Below are positions 8,711-18,432 of a stretch of 64,000 bases of DNA, piece by piece; positions within the stretch are counted from its first letter, which is position 1; every line of letters starts with the position of its first letter. Location: the NCBI GenBank assembly GCA_022600195.1, contig JAHZKX010000006.1:1-64000 (forward strand). Direction: 5' to 3'. Both the position numbers and the translations under genes were made by a program. The DNA comes from Planctomycetota bacterium (GTDB lineage Bacteria > Planctomycetota > Planctomycetia > Planctomycetales > Planctomycetaceae). Under the pieces are notes generated by a model, which ran no database searches, was not told where the DNA came from, and saw nothing but the letters and a program-made list of their open reading frames with translations.

Positions 8711-9745
8711 ATGTCGCAATCTCCCATTAGTACAAAAATCGATTTTGATAAACCAGGAATGCAGTGGGGCACTCTGAATATCCCCTTCTCTTATAACCTC
8801 AGTGGTTGGGCCCAACTGCAAATCCCCATTGCCACAATTGCTCAAGGCGAAGGACCAACGGTACTCCTCATGGCGGGCAACCATGGCGATGAATATCCCG
8901 GACAGATTGCCATTATGAAACTAATGAAATCCCTCAAGACAGAAAATATTTCGGGACGTATTATTTTCATCCCCGCGATCAACATCCCTGCAGCCAAAGC
9001 GGCCACACGACTCTCACCCCTCGATGGTAAGAATTTGAATCGCAGTTTCCCTGGAAATGCAGACGGAACAGCCACCGATATCATGGCGCATTACCTGACA
9101 ACCGAAATTTTTCCTCTCGTTGATGTCGTCATCGATTTGCATACCGGTGGACGCGGAGTCTATTTTTATCCGTGTGCTCATATGCATCTCGTAGAGGATC
9201 TGGAACAACGTCGCAGAATGGCATTAGCAACACGGGCATACAATACCGATTTTTCTTTCCTGTATGCAGATATCGCCGGTAAGGGACTCTTACCCGTCGA
9301 AGCAGAAAACATGGGAAAAACCGTAGTCACAACCGAAATGGGAGGTGGCGAAGTTACCAGTGCTCCCGTGCATCGACTCTCACAGGACGGACTCAATAAT
9401 GTGTTGATTCATTTGAAAGTATTAGCCGGTGAAGAAAAAAGCCGCGCCGATTTAGGGCTTCCGCCGACTCGGTGGATTCAGGCACTCGATGCAGAAGATT
9501 ACATTTTTGCACCCGAGTCTGGACTCTTTGAAAGTTTCGTGGATGTGGGGACCGATGTTTCACAAGGCCAACCTTTGGGAGCACTCTATTTCCTCGAACG
9601 TCCCGACCGGGACCCGACAATCATCCAGGCCAATTCTGACGGCATCGCCATTGCTCACCGTGCTCCCACTTTAACCAGTCAGGGAGATATCCTTTTCTGT
9701 CTGGCCCATGATGTCGAAGAAGCAGTTTTGAAAACATTTGAATAA
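8711..9745 (+). CDS. Zinc deacylase, succinylglutamate desuccinylase/aspartoacylase family (DoeB-like)
   Basis: 344 residues from the ATG at 8711; the in-frame TTG at 8693 is less likely. The M14-like zinc-site motifs are present: G-N-H-G-D-E (H58, E61), the substrate-binding N-L-N-R (near 108-111) and D-L-H-T-G-G (H144). The opening residues and overall layout resemble N-acetyl-diaminobutyrate deacetylase DoeB and related M14 deacylases rather than classical AstE or aspartoacylase, and a C-terminal beta segment is present. The enzyme would hydrolyse an N-acyl amino acid or similar amide in the cytosol. It lies 42 bases after the enolase-superfamily gene and 32 bases before the symporter gene. 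Ectoine breakdown itself is not supported, because no other ectoine genes are present. Confidence 0.82.
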   Translation: MSQSPISTKIDFDKPGMQWGTLNIPFSYNLSGWAQLQIPIATIAQGEGPTVLLMAGNHGDEYPGQIAIMKLMKSLKTENISGRIIFIPAINIPAAKAATRLSPLDGKNLNRSFPGNADGTATDIMAHYLTTEIFPLVDVVIDLHTGGRGVYFYPCAHMHLVEDLEQRRRMALATRAYNTDFSFLYADIAGKGLLPVEAENMGKTVVTTEMGGGEVTSAPVHRLSQDGLNNVLIHLKVLAGEEKSRADLGLPPTRWIQALDAEDYIFAPESGLFESFVDVGTDVSQGQPLGALYFLERPDRDPTIIQANSDGIAIAHRAPTLTSQGDILFCLAHDVEEAVLKTFE

Positions 9746-9777
9746 CCGCACGGCTCACAACAACAGGGATCATTCTT

Positions 9778-11454
9778 ATGAGTTTGCTGGACTGGTTTAT
9801 CGTTTTCATTCTGAATGGATCGATCATCGCTTTTGGCTTCTATCTGGCTCGTAATACGAAATCCAGCAGTGACTGGTTTCTGGGAGGACGATCCCTTCCC
9901 TGGTGGGGTTTGGGGCTCTCTATTTTTGCGACCAGTGTTGACAATGCAGATGCAATTTCTTTAACCGGCTACGCTTACAACCACGGAATGCACATCATTA
10001 CGGTCTATACTATCGCCAGTGTCTTTGGTGCGATTGTAGCCGCTTTTTTTATCGTGCCTGCCCTCTATCGAGGTGGTTTTTTTACCAACGCGGAATATCT
10101 GGAAACACGCTACGGAAAATCGATCCGAACCTTTAGTGCGCTCATTCAAATTCAGTACCGAACAACGATGCTGGGCCTGATGATCTGGTCAATTTATCTG
10201 ATGCTGCAAGGCATCCTTGATATTTCACCAGTACAATGCTGGGCCTTGATTGCATTGCTGGTTATTTTTACCGCAGCATATACAACCTGGGGTGGGTTGA
10301 CCTCCGTTGTCTGGACGGACGCGTTACAGAGTCTGATCATGATGGCAGGTGGCATTGCCATATTCCGCGCGGTCTGGGTTGCCAGTGGAGGCTGGACTGC
10401 AACCGTTGAAAAATTATCTCAGACAACGGATAAAAATGGGCAACCCCTTATCAATTGGCTACACATTGGAGAATTTCAGGATAGCCATTCCACATCACCC
10501 TATTTGTTTGTCATCGGCTGGACGATTATCGGTCTGTGTTATTATACCGTCAATCATACTCAGACCATGCGTCTGATGGGGGCACGCTCGCTTTGGGACA
10601 TGAAAATGGCGGCTCTGCTGGGCTGTTTCCTGATTATGCCGATCATGATTGGTACCACGCTGATGGGAGTCATGGGTCGCGTGCTGGTTCCTGAGTTTTT
10701 AGAATCTTCGAACGCCGACCAACTTTTCCCCTATTTTGCCAATCATTATCTGGAGCCCGGTATAAAAGGTCTGGTAGTCGCTGGAATTCTCTCAGCTGCC
10801 ATCAGCACTTTCGATTCCATCGGGTCTGCTTTATCTGCGCTCTTTACACGTGATATTTATGCACGCTGGATTTGCCAGACCCAGACTGAAAAACATTATT
10901 TGAAAGTCACACGCTGGGCCACCATTGGCATTCTGTTGATAGGATTTCTGTATATCCCTTTTATCATGCGTTATAATAATATGATTAACGCTCTGAAAGA
11001 TTTGATACCCATTTTTGTCACTCCTTTATTTACGATCTACTTACTGGGCGTGCTGACGCGCGTCCCACGTGAAAGTGGACTGGTAGGTCTGTCTGTTGGC
11101 TCGCTGTACGGAATGGTAGGATTTCTTCACCGTCAAGAAGTCTATGATATTGACTGGATCAGCCCCATCATCTCCGATGGATGGTATGCCTTACCCTGCT
11201 CCATAATTGTCACCACCATCGCCATGTATGCTTCCGCACTAAAATGGGGATGGCTTAAAATTGAAACAACACTCGAACCAAAAGAGGCAGATCTTCCAGC
11301 GAATCAGAATTGGTTAACTGAAAGTCGTCAGGAATTGGCTGAAATCAAGGAATCTCCCTTTGAGCGACCAACTCCGCAGTACTTAAACCCAAACTGGTAC
11401 GCGTTGGCGTTAATTGCACTTTCCATCTGGATTATCTTCGGCTTTTTCTGGTAA
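9778..11454 (+). CDS. Sodium:solute symporter (SSS family)
   Basis: A 558-residue integral membrane protein with about 13 hydrophobic segments. Typical SSS features include W-F-L-G-G-R-S-L-P-W-W-G-L-G in the first loop/TM2 region, an F-A-T-S-V-D-N sequence just after it, E-Y-L-E-T-R-Y-G-K, T-W-G-G-L-T-S-V-V-W-T-D and the late A-A-I-S-T-F-D-S motif. The family couples sodium influx to uptake of sugars, amino acids, vitamins or carboxylates. A charged loop precedes the last helix at the C terminus. Position within the GntR operon, directly after the deacylase, makes it the probable importer of the catabolised compound. An AGGG ribosome-binding sequence lies about 11 bases before the ATG. Confidence 0.92.
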   Translation: MSLLDWFIVFILNGSIIAFGFYLARNTKSSSDWFLGGRSLPWWGLGLSIFATSVDNADAISLTGYAYNHGMHIITVYTIASVFGAIVAAFFIVPALYRGGFFTNAEYLETRYGKSIRTFSALIQIQYRTTMLGLMIWSIYLMLQGILDISPVQCWALIALLVIFTAAYTTWGGLTSVVWTDALQSLIMMAGGIAIFRAVWVASGGWTATVEKLSQTTDKNGQPLINWLHIGEFQDSHSTSPYLFVIGWTIIGLCYYTVNHTQTMRLMGARSLWDMKMAALLGCFLIMPIMIGTTLMGVMGRVLVPEFLESSNADQLFPYFANHYLEPGIKGLVVAGILSAAISTFDSIGSALSALFTRDIYARWICQTQTEKHYLKVTRWATIGILLIGFLYIPFIMRYNNMINALKDLIPIFVTPLFTIYLLGVLTRVPRESGLVGLSVGSLYGMVGFLHRQEVYDIDWISPIISDGWYALPCSIIVTTIAMYASALKWGWLKIETTLEPKEADLPANQNWLTESRQELAEIKESPFERPTPQYLNPNWYALALIALSIWIIFGFFW

Positions 11455-11495
11455 ACAAAACTGAAATCGGGTCGTTTATTTTGAACGGTGATATC

Positions 11496-12332
11496 ATGAA
11501 ACCCTGTCAAATATTTTTGAACCTCTGCGTTTTAACATCGGTCATCATGAATTCGGCCATCGCCGCCGATCCACCTCAGAAATTTTCTGCTCCCCACGAT
11601 ATTGAATTCACCGCGAACTGTGATCACACAAAACAAAACTACGTTATGCTTCTGCCAGAAAATTTATCAGATCAGAAATCACATTCCGTATTGATAGCAC
11701 TCCACGGACATGGATCGGACCGCTGGCAATTCATTAAGAATACGAGAGGCGAATGTAAAGCAGCCCGTGATATCGCTGCCAAATATCACATGATCTATGT
11801 CTCGCCCGATTATCGTGCAAAGACATCCTGGATGGGTCCCAAAGCCGAAATGGATCTCGTTCAAATCATTCATGATCTCAAATCGAAATACAACATCGAT
11901 AAAGTGTTTCTCTGCGGTGGCTCAATGGGTGCCTCATCTAGTCTGACCTTTGCCGCACTCCACCCAAAACTGATTGATGGAGTCGCCGCCATGAACCCCA
12001 CTGCCAACCATTTGGAATACAACAACTTTCAGTCCGCCATCAGTAAATCGTTCGGCGGGACAAAGCAGGAAATACCACACGAATATAAAAAACGCAGTGC
12101 CGAGTACTGGCCGGAAAAATTGACGATGCCAGTCAGTATTTCTGTGGGAGGCCAGGATAAATCGGTTCCGCCCGAAAGTGCGCGTCGGTTGATGAAAATT
12201 CTCAAACAAATCAATCAAAGCGCGCTGCTGATTGATCGACCTGAACAAGGACACTCGACTTCCTATACTGACAGTATCGCCATTTTGGAATTTATCATCA
12301 CGCAAGCGTCGCGAAAGAAGAGCGAAAAATAG
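11496..12332 (+). CDS. Secreted alpha/beta hydrolase (esterase-like)
   Basis: 278 residues from the ATG at 11496, chosen because it gives a clean signal peptide ending near A-I-A-A (residue 24). The in-frame TTG at 11481 would add five residues. The alpha/beta-hydrolase triad is visible as S143 in G-G-S-M-G, D221 in V-G-G-Q-D and H253 in Q-G-H-S. The oxyanion strand reads L-I-A-L-H-G-H-G. It resembles the PHB-depolymerase/prolyl-oligopeptidase-like esterases. As the last gene of the operon (41 bases after the symporter) it could release the transported acid from an ester in the periplasm. The substrate is not known. Confidence 0.82.
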   Translation: MKPCQIFLNLCVLTSVIMNSAIAADPPQKFSAPHDIEFTANCDHTKQNYVMLLPENLSDQKSHSVLIALHGHGSDRWQFIKNTRGECKAARDIAAKYHMIYVSPDYRAKTSWMGPKAEMDLVQIIHDLKSKYNIDKVFLCGGSMGASSSLTFAALHPKLIDGVAAMNPTANHLEYNNFQSAISKSFGGTKQEIPHEYKKRSAEYWPEKLTMPVSISVGGQDKSVPPESARRLMKILKQINQSALLIDRPEQGHSTSYTDSIAILEFIITQASRKKSEK

Positions 12333-12352
12333 CTAAAAAAATTAGGCTATTG
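12327..12352. terminator. Possible bidirectional terminator between convergent genes
   Basis: Only 14 bases separate the stops of the hydrolase gene (plus) and the PEGA gene (minus). The interval forms an imperfect hairpin: AATAGCTAA pairs with TTAG-GCTATT with one bulged base across an A-rich loop. Placement at a convergent junction supports termination in both directions, but there is no long uniform T tract. Confidence 0.4.
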
Positions 12353-12820
12353 TCCAATTTGCGATTCACTTCGCAAAAGGTTGCCACGATTCAACAACTC
12401 ATCAGTTGGCACGACCACTTTGGGTTGTAGCTGATAAGTAAAATCGTGTCGATTCGTGACCTCAAAGGGAAGCAGATTATCGGAGACGGCGTCCAGTGGA
12501 AATGTCTGATACCACGGTGTCTTCACTTTCTGCATCACGGTCTGCGTCTCATAGCCATCTTTCGTTAATGTCATCTCACGTGTGCCGTAGTAAGTGAAAT
12601 CAACAGAGGTCGGCGTGTATCCAATTTCTTCTCCATCCACTTTCACCAGCGCCCCCGAAGGAACAGAACGGATGGTCATTCTCCGGTGAACACAGCCAAA
12701 TTGTCCACTCGTCAACATCAACAACAGCGCAACCAGAACCCACCGCTTCAATGGTACAGTGACCTTTTCAAAAGCGATTGAGGTTGGATTCAGAGAAACG
12801 GGTAATTCAGAATGGGGCAT
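12347..12820 (-). CDS. PEGA-domain lipoprotein
   Basis: 157 residues when started at the ATG at 12820. An upstream in-frame ATG at 13042 would give a cysteine- and aromatic-rich extension that looks non-coding. The N terminus has a basic region, a hydrophobic helix and a lipobox-like L-T-S-G-Q-F-G-C (C43), which predicts a lipid-anchored protein. One PEGA repeat follows at ~50-90 (I-R-S-V-P-S-G-A-L-V-K-V-D-G-E-E-I-G-x-T-P). This surface beta repeat is common in planctomycetes and usually binds protein or glycan. The remaining ~65 residues are aromatic and have no recognised domain. The function is unknown. Confidence 0.78.
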   Translation of the reverse strand: MPHSELPVSLNPTSIAFEKVTVPLKRWVLVALLLMLTSGQFGCVHRRMTIRSVPSGALVKVDGEEIGYTPTSVDFTYYGTREMTLTKDGYETQTVMQKVKTPWYQTFPLDAVSDNLLPFEVTNRHDFTYQLQPKVVVPTDELLNRGNLLRSESQIGQ

Positions 12821-13305
<485 letters not shown>

Positions 13306-13319
13306 CTATCTTTCGGATG

Positions 13320-13356
13320 AAGTCCATCGTCGTTTTCGGCGGTGGACTTTTTATTT
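13320..13356 (+). terminator. Rho-independent terminator after tRNA-Pro
   Basis: AAGTCCA (13320-13326) and TGGACTT form the base of a hairpin. The inner arms TCGTCG/GGCGG pair with some G-T contacts, and a T-rich run (TTTTTATTT) follows directly. It lies 15 bases after the tRNA. Confidence 0.75.
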
Positions 13357-13468
13357 GGAATCACAGAGGTGCAAGCTATAATGTGAAGATTGCAAATCGC
13401 AATACATCGAAGACTGACCTGCACTCTCATTAACCACAATAATTATTTTCTAAAGGACCAACCTGAAC

Positions 13469-15004
13469 GTGATTATTCAAAGACTCTGTCAATTCGTGCT
13501 TGGTGTCTTATTATTCTCAACGACTTTTTGTCCGACTGTAACTGCACAGGAACAACCGAACATTCTCTTTATCATGGCTGACGACGTGGGATGGTCGAAC
13601 CCGAGTTGCTACCACAACGGCCTCATGAGCAGCCGGACCCCAAATATCGACAGAATCGCCAAGGAAGGTATGCGGTTCACAGACCACTACGCCCAGCCGA
13701 GTTGCACGGCTGGACGGGCCGCTTTTCTCACAGGACAATTCCCTTTGCGTTCCGGAATGCACACGGTCGGGCTTCCCGGCGATGACAAGCGTCTGAACAA
13801 CCAAGATCCAACGGTTGCGTTGCTGCTCAAAAAAATGGGCTATGTGACGGGACAATTTGGTAAAAACCACTTGGGTGATTCCGATGAAGCACTGCCAACA
13901 AGACACGGGTTTGATGAGTACTGGGGGTGGTTGTATCACTTGAATGCTATGGAGTACACTTCCAATCCCGATTTCCCGAAGGGACCGGAAGGTCAGGCTT
14001 TTCGTCCGAGAAATATCGTCGATTGTGTCGTTACCACAAATGGCCAGCAGCAAATCAAAGATGACGGACCTTGCCCACCAGAACGCATGAAAACGCTTGA
14101 CGATGAGGTGACAAAACGCACACTCGACTTCATCGAGCGACAGACTGAAGCAAACAAACCATTCTTCTGCTGGATGTGTCCAGCACGAGCACACATCTAT
14201 ACTTACTTCTCTGACAAATACAAAAACATGCTCGGTAAGGATGGCATGGGTAAGCAGGAAGTGGTCATGAAGGAACTAGATGACAACATAGGAATAGTGC
14301 TTGAAAAACTCGACTCTCTTGGCATTGCCGACAATACGATTGTGGTTTTCACAAGTGATAACGGGCCTGAGATTATGACGTGGCCAGATGGTGGAATGAC
14401 ACCGTTTCACGGTGAGAAAGGCACAACTTGGGAAGGTGGATTCAGAGTTCCTATGGTGATTCGCTGGCCGGGTAAAATTCCAGCCAGTCAGGTTAGCAAC
14501 GGGATCATGGATCATATGGACTTCTTGCCGACCTTGATTGCTGCGGCAGGAGGCCCAGCTAACTTGAAGGAACAATTAAAAACTGGCTACGAGGGTTTTC
14601 GAGTCCATCTGGATGGCTACAACCAATTGGATTTGTTGCTCGGCAAGGGTGAGTCAAAACGCAAAGAAATCGTCTATTACGAGGGCACGACACTTCAAGC
14701 CGTTCGCTATGGTGATTGGAAGGCTCATTTTATTGTCCAGAACGAAGGATGGTTTGGGCCCAAAGAAAGATTGGGCGCACCACTGTTGTTCAATCTACGC
14801 CGAGATCCGTTTGAGAGGGCTGCTGAAGAATCCGGCCACTACATTGAGTTCCTTGGAAAGAACATGTGGGCCTTTGGTCCTGCAAAACGCATCATCCAAC
14901 AGCACCTTGCTACGTTCAAAGATTTCCCTTCTCGCTCAGAGTCATCGCAAAACAATGCAAAAGAAATGGAAGAAAAATCTCGGCAAGACAAGGTTGGTCA
15001 ATAG
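13469..15004 (+). CDS. Secreted sulfatase (formylglycine-dependent arylsulfatase family)
   Basis: 511 residues with a signal peptide (~1-26, cleavage after V-T-A). The alkaline-phosphatase-superfamily sulfatase core is clear. N-I-L-F-I-M-A-D-D holds the calcium-binding D38-D39. The formylglycine site is C79-T-A-G-R83, fitting C-x-[P/A]-x-R followed by A-A-F-L-T-G. T-G-Q-F-G-K-N-H-L-G supplies Lys/His, and V-V-F-T-S-D-N-G-P supplies the second metal Asp-Asn. It should cleave sulfate esters outside the cytoplasm after conversion of C79 by a formylglycine-generating enzyme, which is not in this window. The start is GTG, supported by AAAGGA at 13452-13457, and no in-frame ATG gives a signal peptide. 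It stands alone and ends before a strong terminator at 15149. Confidence 0.9.
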   Translation: MIIQRLCQFVLGVLLFSTTFCPTVTAQEQPNILFIMADDVGWSNPSCYHNGLMSSRTPNIDRIAKEGMRFTDHYAQPSCTAGRAAFLTGQFPLRSGMHTVGLPGDDKRLNNQDPTVALLLKKMGYVTGQFGKNHLGDSDEALPTRHGFDEYWGWLYHLNAMEYTSNPDFPKGPEGQAFRPRNIVDCVVTTNGQQQIKDDGPCPPERMKTLDDEVTKRTLDFIERQTEANKPFFCWMCPARAHIYTYFSDKYKNMLGKDGMGKQEVVMKELDDNIGIVLEKLDSLGIADNTIVVFTSDNGPEIMTWPDGGMTPFHGEKGTTWEGGFRVPMVIRWPGKIPASQVSNGIMDHMDFLPTLIAAAGGPANLKEQLKTGYEGFRVHLDGYNQLDLLLGKGESKRKEIVYYEGTTLQAVRYGDWKAHFIVQNEGWFGPKERLGAPLLFNLRRDPFERAAEESGHYIEFLGKNMWAFGPAKRIIQQHLATFKDFPSRSESSQNNAKEMEEKSRQDKVGQ

Positions 15005-15610
15005 TCGGAATAAACGGAGCCAAAACGGTGATGCTCCCCTGAATTCACACCAGAAGTAGTAGACTGAAGACATCTTCCTTACACGCGACAATGAAGGTGA
15101 GAAAAAGTTCCACTGGGCTTCTGAACTCTCGACTAGTTGGAGTAATTGGCCGTTTGACGAGTTCGCCAAACGGCTTTCTCATTTCTATCACTAGACTTAC
15201 GCCGCCTGATATATGGTTCAATTAGACGCATTCGAGAATTTCGCGCTTTTCGAGCATCTTTGAACCACACCAGATTTCGGCCGCATTTTGGGCAAATCCA
15301 AACATATTGAACGGTCAAGCATGGGGCATGATCGCACGGAATTTACGACACATCTAGTTATATCCTGCGCTTAAACTCCGTGCAGAGTCCCGATTTTAGC
15401 GAAATATCGACTTTCAAGGCGAACAGAACAGACCGAGAAAGGACGAATCATGTCGAATTCGACTAGAATACTTTTTATGATAACCTCCTGGAAACTCGGT
15501 AGTCTTTAATTAGTCCCACCATAAAATCCATCTGGAAAATCCAGGTTCTAGAGAACTCTGAGTCGGCTCCCATAATAATTTGATGACGGAAAGAAAAAAG
15601 AGGAGAGGAG
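15005..15610. other. Intergenic region containing a terminator
   Basis: Apart from the hairpin annotated separately, I see no supported gene here. A 61-codon minus-strand frame at 15133-15318 has one C-P-K-C-G motif but runs through the terminator. The region must also hold the promoter of the leucine-rich-repeat gene. Confidence 0.5.
15149..15182 (+). terminator. Rho-independent terminator
   Basis: A perfect 8-bp stem GCCGTTTG (15149-15156) / CAAACGGC (15167-15174) with a 10-base loop, followed by TTTCTC. It lies about 145 bases after the sulfatase stop and would end that transcript. Confidence 0.75.
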
Positions 15611-17578
15611 ATGATTCGAATCAAGTGCAGCCAATGTGGGTGTGGTTACAAACTGCAAGATGACAAACGTGGGAAGCAATTCAGATGTCGGAAATGTGGC
15701 CATAAACTCATTGCCGATAATTCTCAGAAAACAGCCCCAGATCAACCTTCGATTCCGTCTAGAGTATCCTCAAAAAATAGAAAGCCTCTCATTTTCGGAG
15801 CCACATTCTGCGCTTCCATTGCGATCATAGTTCTCGTTTATTCGACCTCTTCATCGACTGTGCATGACAATGAAAAAAGCAATATGACATCGATCGTGCC
15901 GCAAAAACCAAAAGTGCCACACCTAACTCAGAATTCAGAAGATACAGACGTTCGCGCGAAACTTCCGAATTCCTCCAACCAAATTCGACAGAAGCAATCT
16001 GAGAACATGGCCGAAGAGAAACCCGACGAGCCAAAAATCATAATACAGGTACCCGAGGCTCCTGACAAACAGCAAGTGGAACAAGATCTCGATTTGCAAT
16101 TTCGACCAATCCCTCAACAAATAGTTGAAAAGTGGCGAACATCAATTTCGACTCGACTCGTCTGGATGCGCCCGCTTGGCTATGGGTATTATGGGTATTC
16201 TGATTCCGCAACAGGTGACGATGGGGAATTTCCTGCTTTTCAAATAGATCGATGGCAAGACAATATCATCCCGAATCTCCCCGATCCAGAAGTTCCGTTC
16301 GGGCTCATTCTTAAAAAAGATTCTGGAGTCACCGATGAGGGTCTATCCGATCTGTTGAATCTTAAGAGCTTATACGCTTTAAATTTATACCAAACAAATG
16401 TCACGGGACAGGGACTGCAACATCTGAAGAATCTGCCCCAATTAAGAATACTTAATATCGCCCTCACTAAAATGAAGCCCGACGAATTGAAGTTGGTTTC
16501 ACAACTAGAGCAATTGCATGTTCTCCACCTTGGAATGATCTCTTTGAAAGACAGGGAACTTACTCAGTTAGACACGATGCCCCACCTGCATACACTCAAC
16601 TTATTGGGTCAAAGCGAGATTACGAGTCAGGGTCTGACAGTACTTTTGAAATTTCCAAAACTGCAGCATCTTTCGCTACATTTTTGCGGAAAAGTTGGAA
16701 ACTCAGGATTGGTGGCGCTATCGACACTCACTAAGTTGCGTTCGCTTGGACTGGGGGGAACTCGAATCAACGACGGAGGCTTAAAACAGTTGGAAAAACT
16801 CACCAATCTGGAGGTGCTAAATCTGGACAATAATCAAATTTCAGATTCTGGTCTGAAATCACTGGCTCCTCTGGTACATCTGAAAAAAATTTCCCTAAAC
16901 CAGACATTAGTGACCGGCACTGGATTTAAAGATCTGTCCCACTTGAAAGAGATTAATGAATTGCAACTTTCTGTGTCTCAGGTCGATGACCTGGGACTCG
17001 AAGCTATCACAACACTCGCGAATTTGAGCACGCTCAACATTAGCAAAACAAAGTTTACAGGAGCAGGTTTAAAAACCTTGAGTAAGCTGAGAAAACTCAA
17101 ATCCCTATGGGTTGTGGGAACTGAAGTTTCAAATTCAGGTCTGTCTGGAATCTCTGGCATGACGAGTCTGGAAGACTTAGACCTGAGTCGAACCAAAATC
17201 ACAGACGAGGGCCTCTCAAACTTGAATCAACTCGCCAATTTGGAAAAACTACAATTGGCGTTCACCTCGATAGATGGAACAGGGCTGAAAGATCTCCAAT
17301 CATTGAAAAAGCTGACGTACCTTAATCTGATTCGGACAGAACTCAAAGATGAAGCGGTTCCGGACTTGGCACAAATCGAGAACCTGACGCATATAATCCT
17401 GGATCGCACACCGCTCACTAACAAAGGCCTCCAATCACTCGCAGAAAACAAACGATTGAAATATCTCAGTCTTTTCAAACTATTCAATGCTTCTGATTCG
17501 GGGATTTATGACTTGAGAAAGGCTCTGCCAAAGTGTCGCGTTGATGGGGGCTCCAATTTGAGCTTGTCTCCGCTGTGA
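15611..17578 (+). CDS. Zinc-ribbon, single-TM, leucine-rich-repeat protein
   Basis: 655 residues. The N terminus is a small zinc ribbon with C-x2-C pairs at 6/9 and 26/29. One transmembrane helix follows at ~58-80 (I-F-G-A-T-F-C-A-S-I-A-I-I-V-L-V-Y) and then a polar linker to ~190. From ~230 to the C terminus there are about 15 RNI/GALA-type leucine-rich repeats of roughly 24 residues (L-x-x-L-x-x-L-x-L-x-x-T-x-I-T/S-D-x-G-L). The topology predicts a cytoplasmic zinc finger and a periplasmic solenoid for protein binding. A Y-G-Y-Y-G-Y stretch lies in the linker. A GAGAGGAG ribosome-binding sequence precedes the ATG. No partner gene is evident. Confidence 0.88.
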   Translation: MIRIKCSQCGCGYKLQDDKRGKQFRCRKCGHKLIADNSQKTAPDQPSIPSRVSSKNRKPLIFGATFCASIAIIVLVYSTSSSTVHDNEKSNMTSIVPQKPKVPHLTQNSEDTDVRAKLPNSSNQIRQKQSENMAEEKPDEPKIIIQVPEAPDKQQVEQDLDLQFRPIPQQIVEKWRTSISTRLVWMRPLGYGYYGYSDSATGDDGEFPAFQIDRWQDNIIPNLPDPEVPFGLILKKDSGVTDEGLSDLLNLKSLYALNLYQTNVTGQGLQHLKNLPQLRILNIALTKMKPDELKLVSQLEQLHVLHLGMISLKDRELTQLDTMPHLHTLNLLGQSEITSQGLTVLLKFPKLQHLSLHFCGKVGNSGLVALSTLTKLRSLGLGGTRINDGGLKQLEKLTNLEVLNLDNNQISDSGLKSLAPLVHLKKISLNQTLVTGTGFKDLSHLKEINELQLSVSQVDDLGLEAITTLANLSTLNISKTKFTGAGLKTLSKLRKLKSLWVVGTEVSNSGLSGISGMTSLEDLDLSRTKITDEGLSNLNQLANLEKLQLAFTSIDGTGLKDLQSLKKLTYLNLIRTELKDEAVPDLAQIENLTHIILDRTPLTNKGLQSLAENKRLKYLSLFKLFNASDSGIYDLRKALPKCRVDGGSNLSLSPL

Positions 17579-17871
17579 ACAGAAAATTGCTAAAGTGATT
17601 CGGAAGGTGAGTGACGAGGCGTGGTGGAAATCATCCACACTCGATGACCAGTCCGTATTTATCACTTCGTCCTGTCTCAATATATCCCTGTGTGTTACTC
17701 ATGCCACAACCTCGTTTCAGACAGGATAGACAGGTGAGATCTTAGAATAACGCGATGCTCGAATTGCGGAGGTCGTTCTTAAGTAGATCTCAGCGATCGC
17801 TCTGCATTTTTTTCTATTTTCCAACATTTAGAGGAAGAAAGTGGAAAATCGGACTTCATCAGCGTCTTGTT

Positions 17872-18432
17872 ATGTACGAGGAGAAACTTAATTTGACAAC
17901 CATTGACGATGCCGAAACCGTAAACCGACTCCGTGCGGGTGACCTTGCCGCATTTGGTGATCTGTATGACCGGTACGCGCGGCTTGTCAGAAGTCTGTGC
18001 TATGACGGAACAGGCAATCTCAGCGACTCACAAGAACTGTGCCAGGACGTGTTTATGAAAGCTTACCGCCAAATCCATTCGCTTCGTGAACCCTCTAGAT
18101 TTGGCTATTGGCTAACCGGGATCACTCGCAATGCGATCAAGGATTGGCAACGACGCAGTGCTCGTGATCGGCTTCGCTTCGTGATTGATGTTCCAGATGT
18201 ACACGACAGCGACACACGCGAAGATGCTGAGAACGGACTCTTAAAGACGATTTCGGAATTACCCGAAAACGAACGTTTAGCATTGCACTTGTTCTACTTG
18301 GATGAAGTACCTGCATCCGTTGCTCGCGAAATTCTGGGATTGTCGCAATCGGGGTTCTATAAGTTGCTTGATCGCGCTCGTAAACGAGTAGAAGAACTGT
18401 TGACAGATGCCGGAGAGAATAGTGATGAATAG
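17872..18432 (+). CDS. ECF RNA polymerase sigma factor
   Basis: 186 residues from the ATG at 17872; the frame is open upstream to 17755 but that part is unlike sigma factors. Region 2 is seen as A-F-G-D-L-Y-D-R-Y-A-R-L-V, then D-S-Q-E-L-C-Q-D-V-F-M-K-A-Y and F-G-Y-W-L-T-G-I-T-R-N. Region 4 is L-P-E-N-E-R-L-A-L-H-L-F-Y-L-D-E-V-P-A-S-V-A-R-E-I-L-G-L-S. It redirects RNA polymerase to a small regulon. The next gene overlaps by 8 bases and encodes a single-span membrane protein, the usual arrangement for a translationally coupled anti-sigma partner. Confidence 0.9.
   Translation: MYEEKLNLTTIDDAETVNRLRAGDLAAFGDLYDRYARLVRSLCYDGTGNLSDSQELCQDVFMKAYRQIHSLREPSRFGYWLTGITRNAIKDWQRRSARDRLRFVIDVPDVHDSDTREDAENGLLKTISELPENERLALHLFYLDEVPASVAREILGLSQSGFYKLLDRARKRVEELLTDAGENSDE

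Noticed and set aside
8443-9396. Several minus-strand frames of 60-80 codons across the enolase-superfamily and deacylase genes
   Set aside because: They are out-of-frame shadows of strongly supported genes on the other strand.
13517-14194. Long minus-strand frame inside the sulfatase gene (225 codons)
   Set aside because: It is antisense to a gene with clear catalytic motifs, and its translation has no domain-like composition.
15133-15318. 61-codon minus-strand frame with a C-P-K-C-G motif
   Set aside because: It overlaps the strong terminator at 15149-15174, lacks a second Cys pair and a ribosome-binding site. It is at best a decayed fragment.
17755-17871. Upstream extension of the first ECF sigma factor
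   Set aside because: The added 39 residues have no sigma similarity and no ribosome-binding site.
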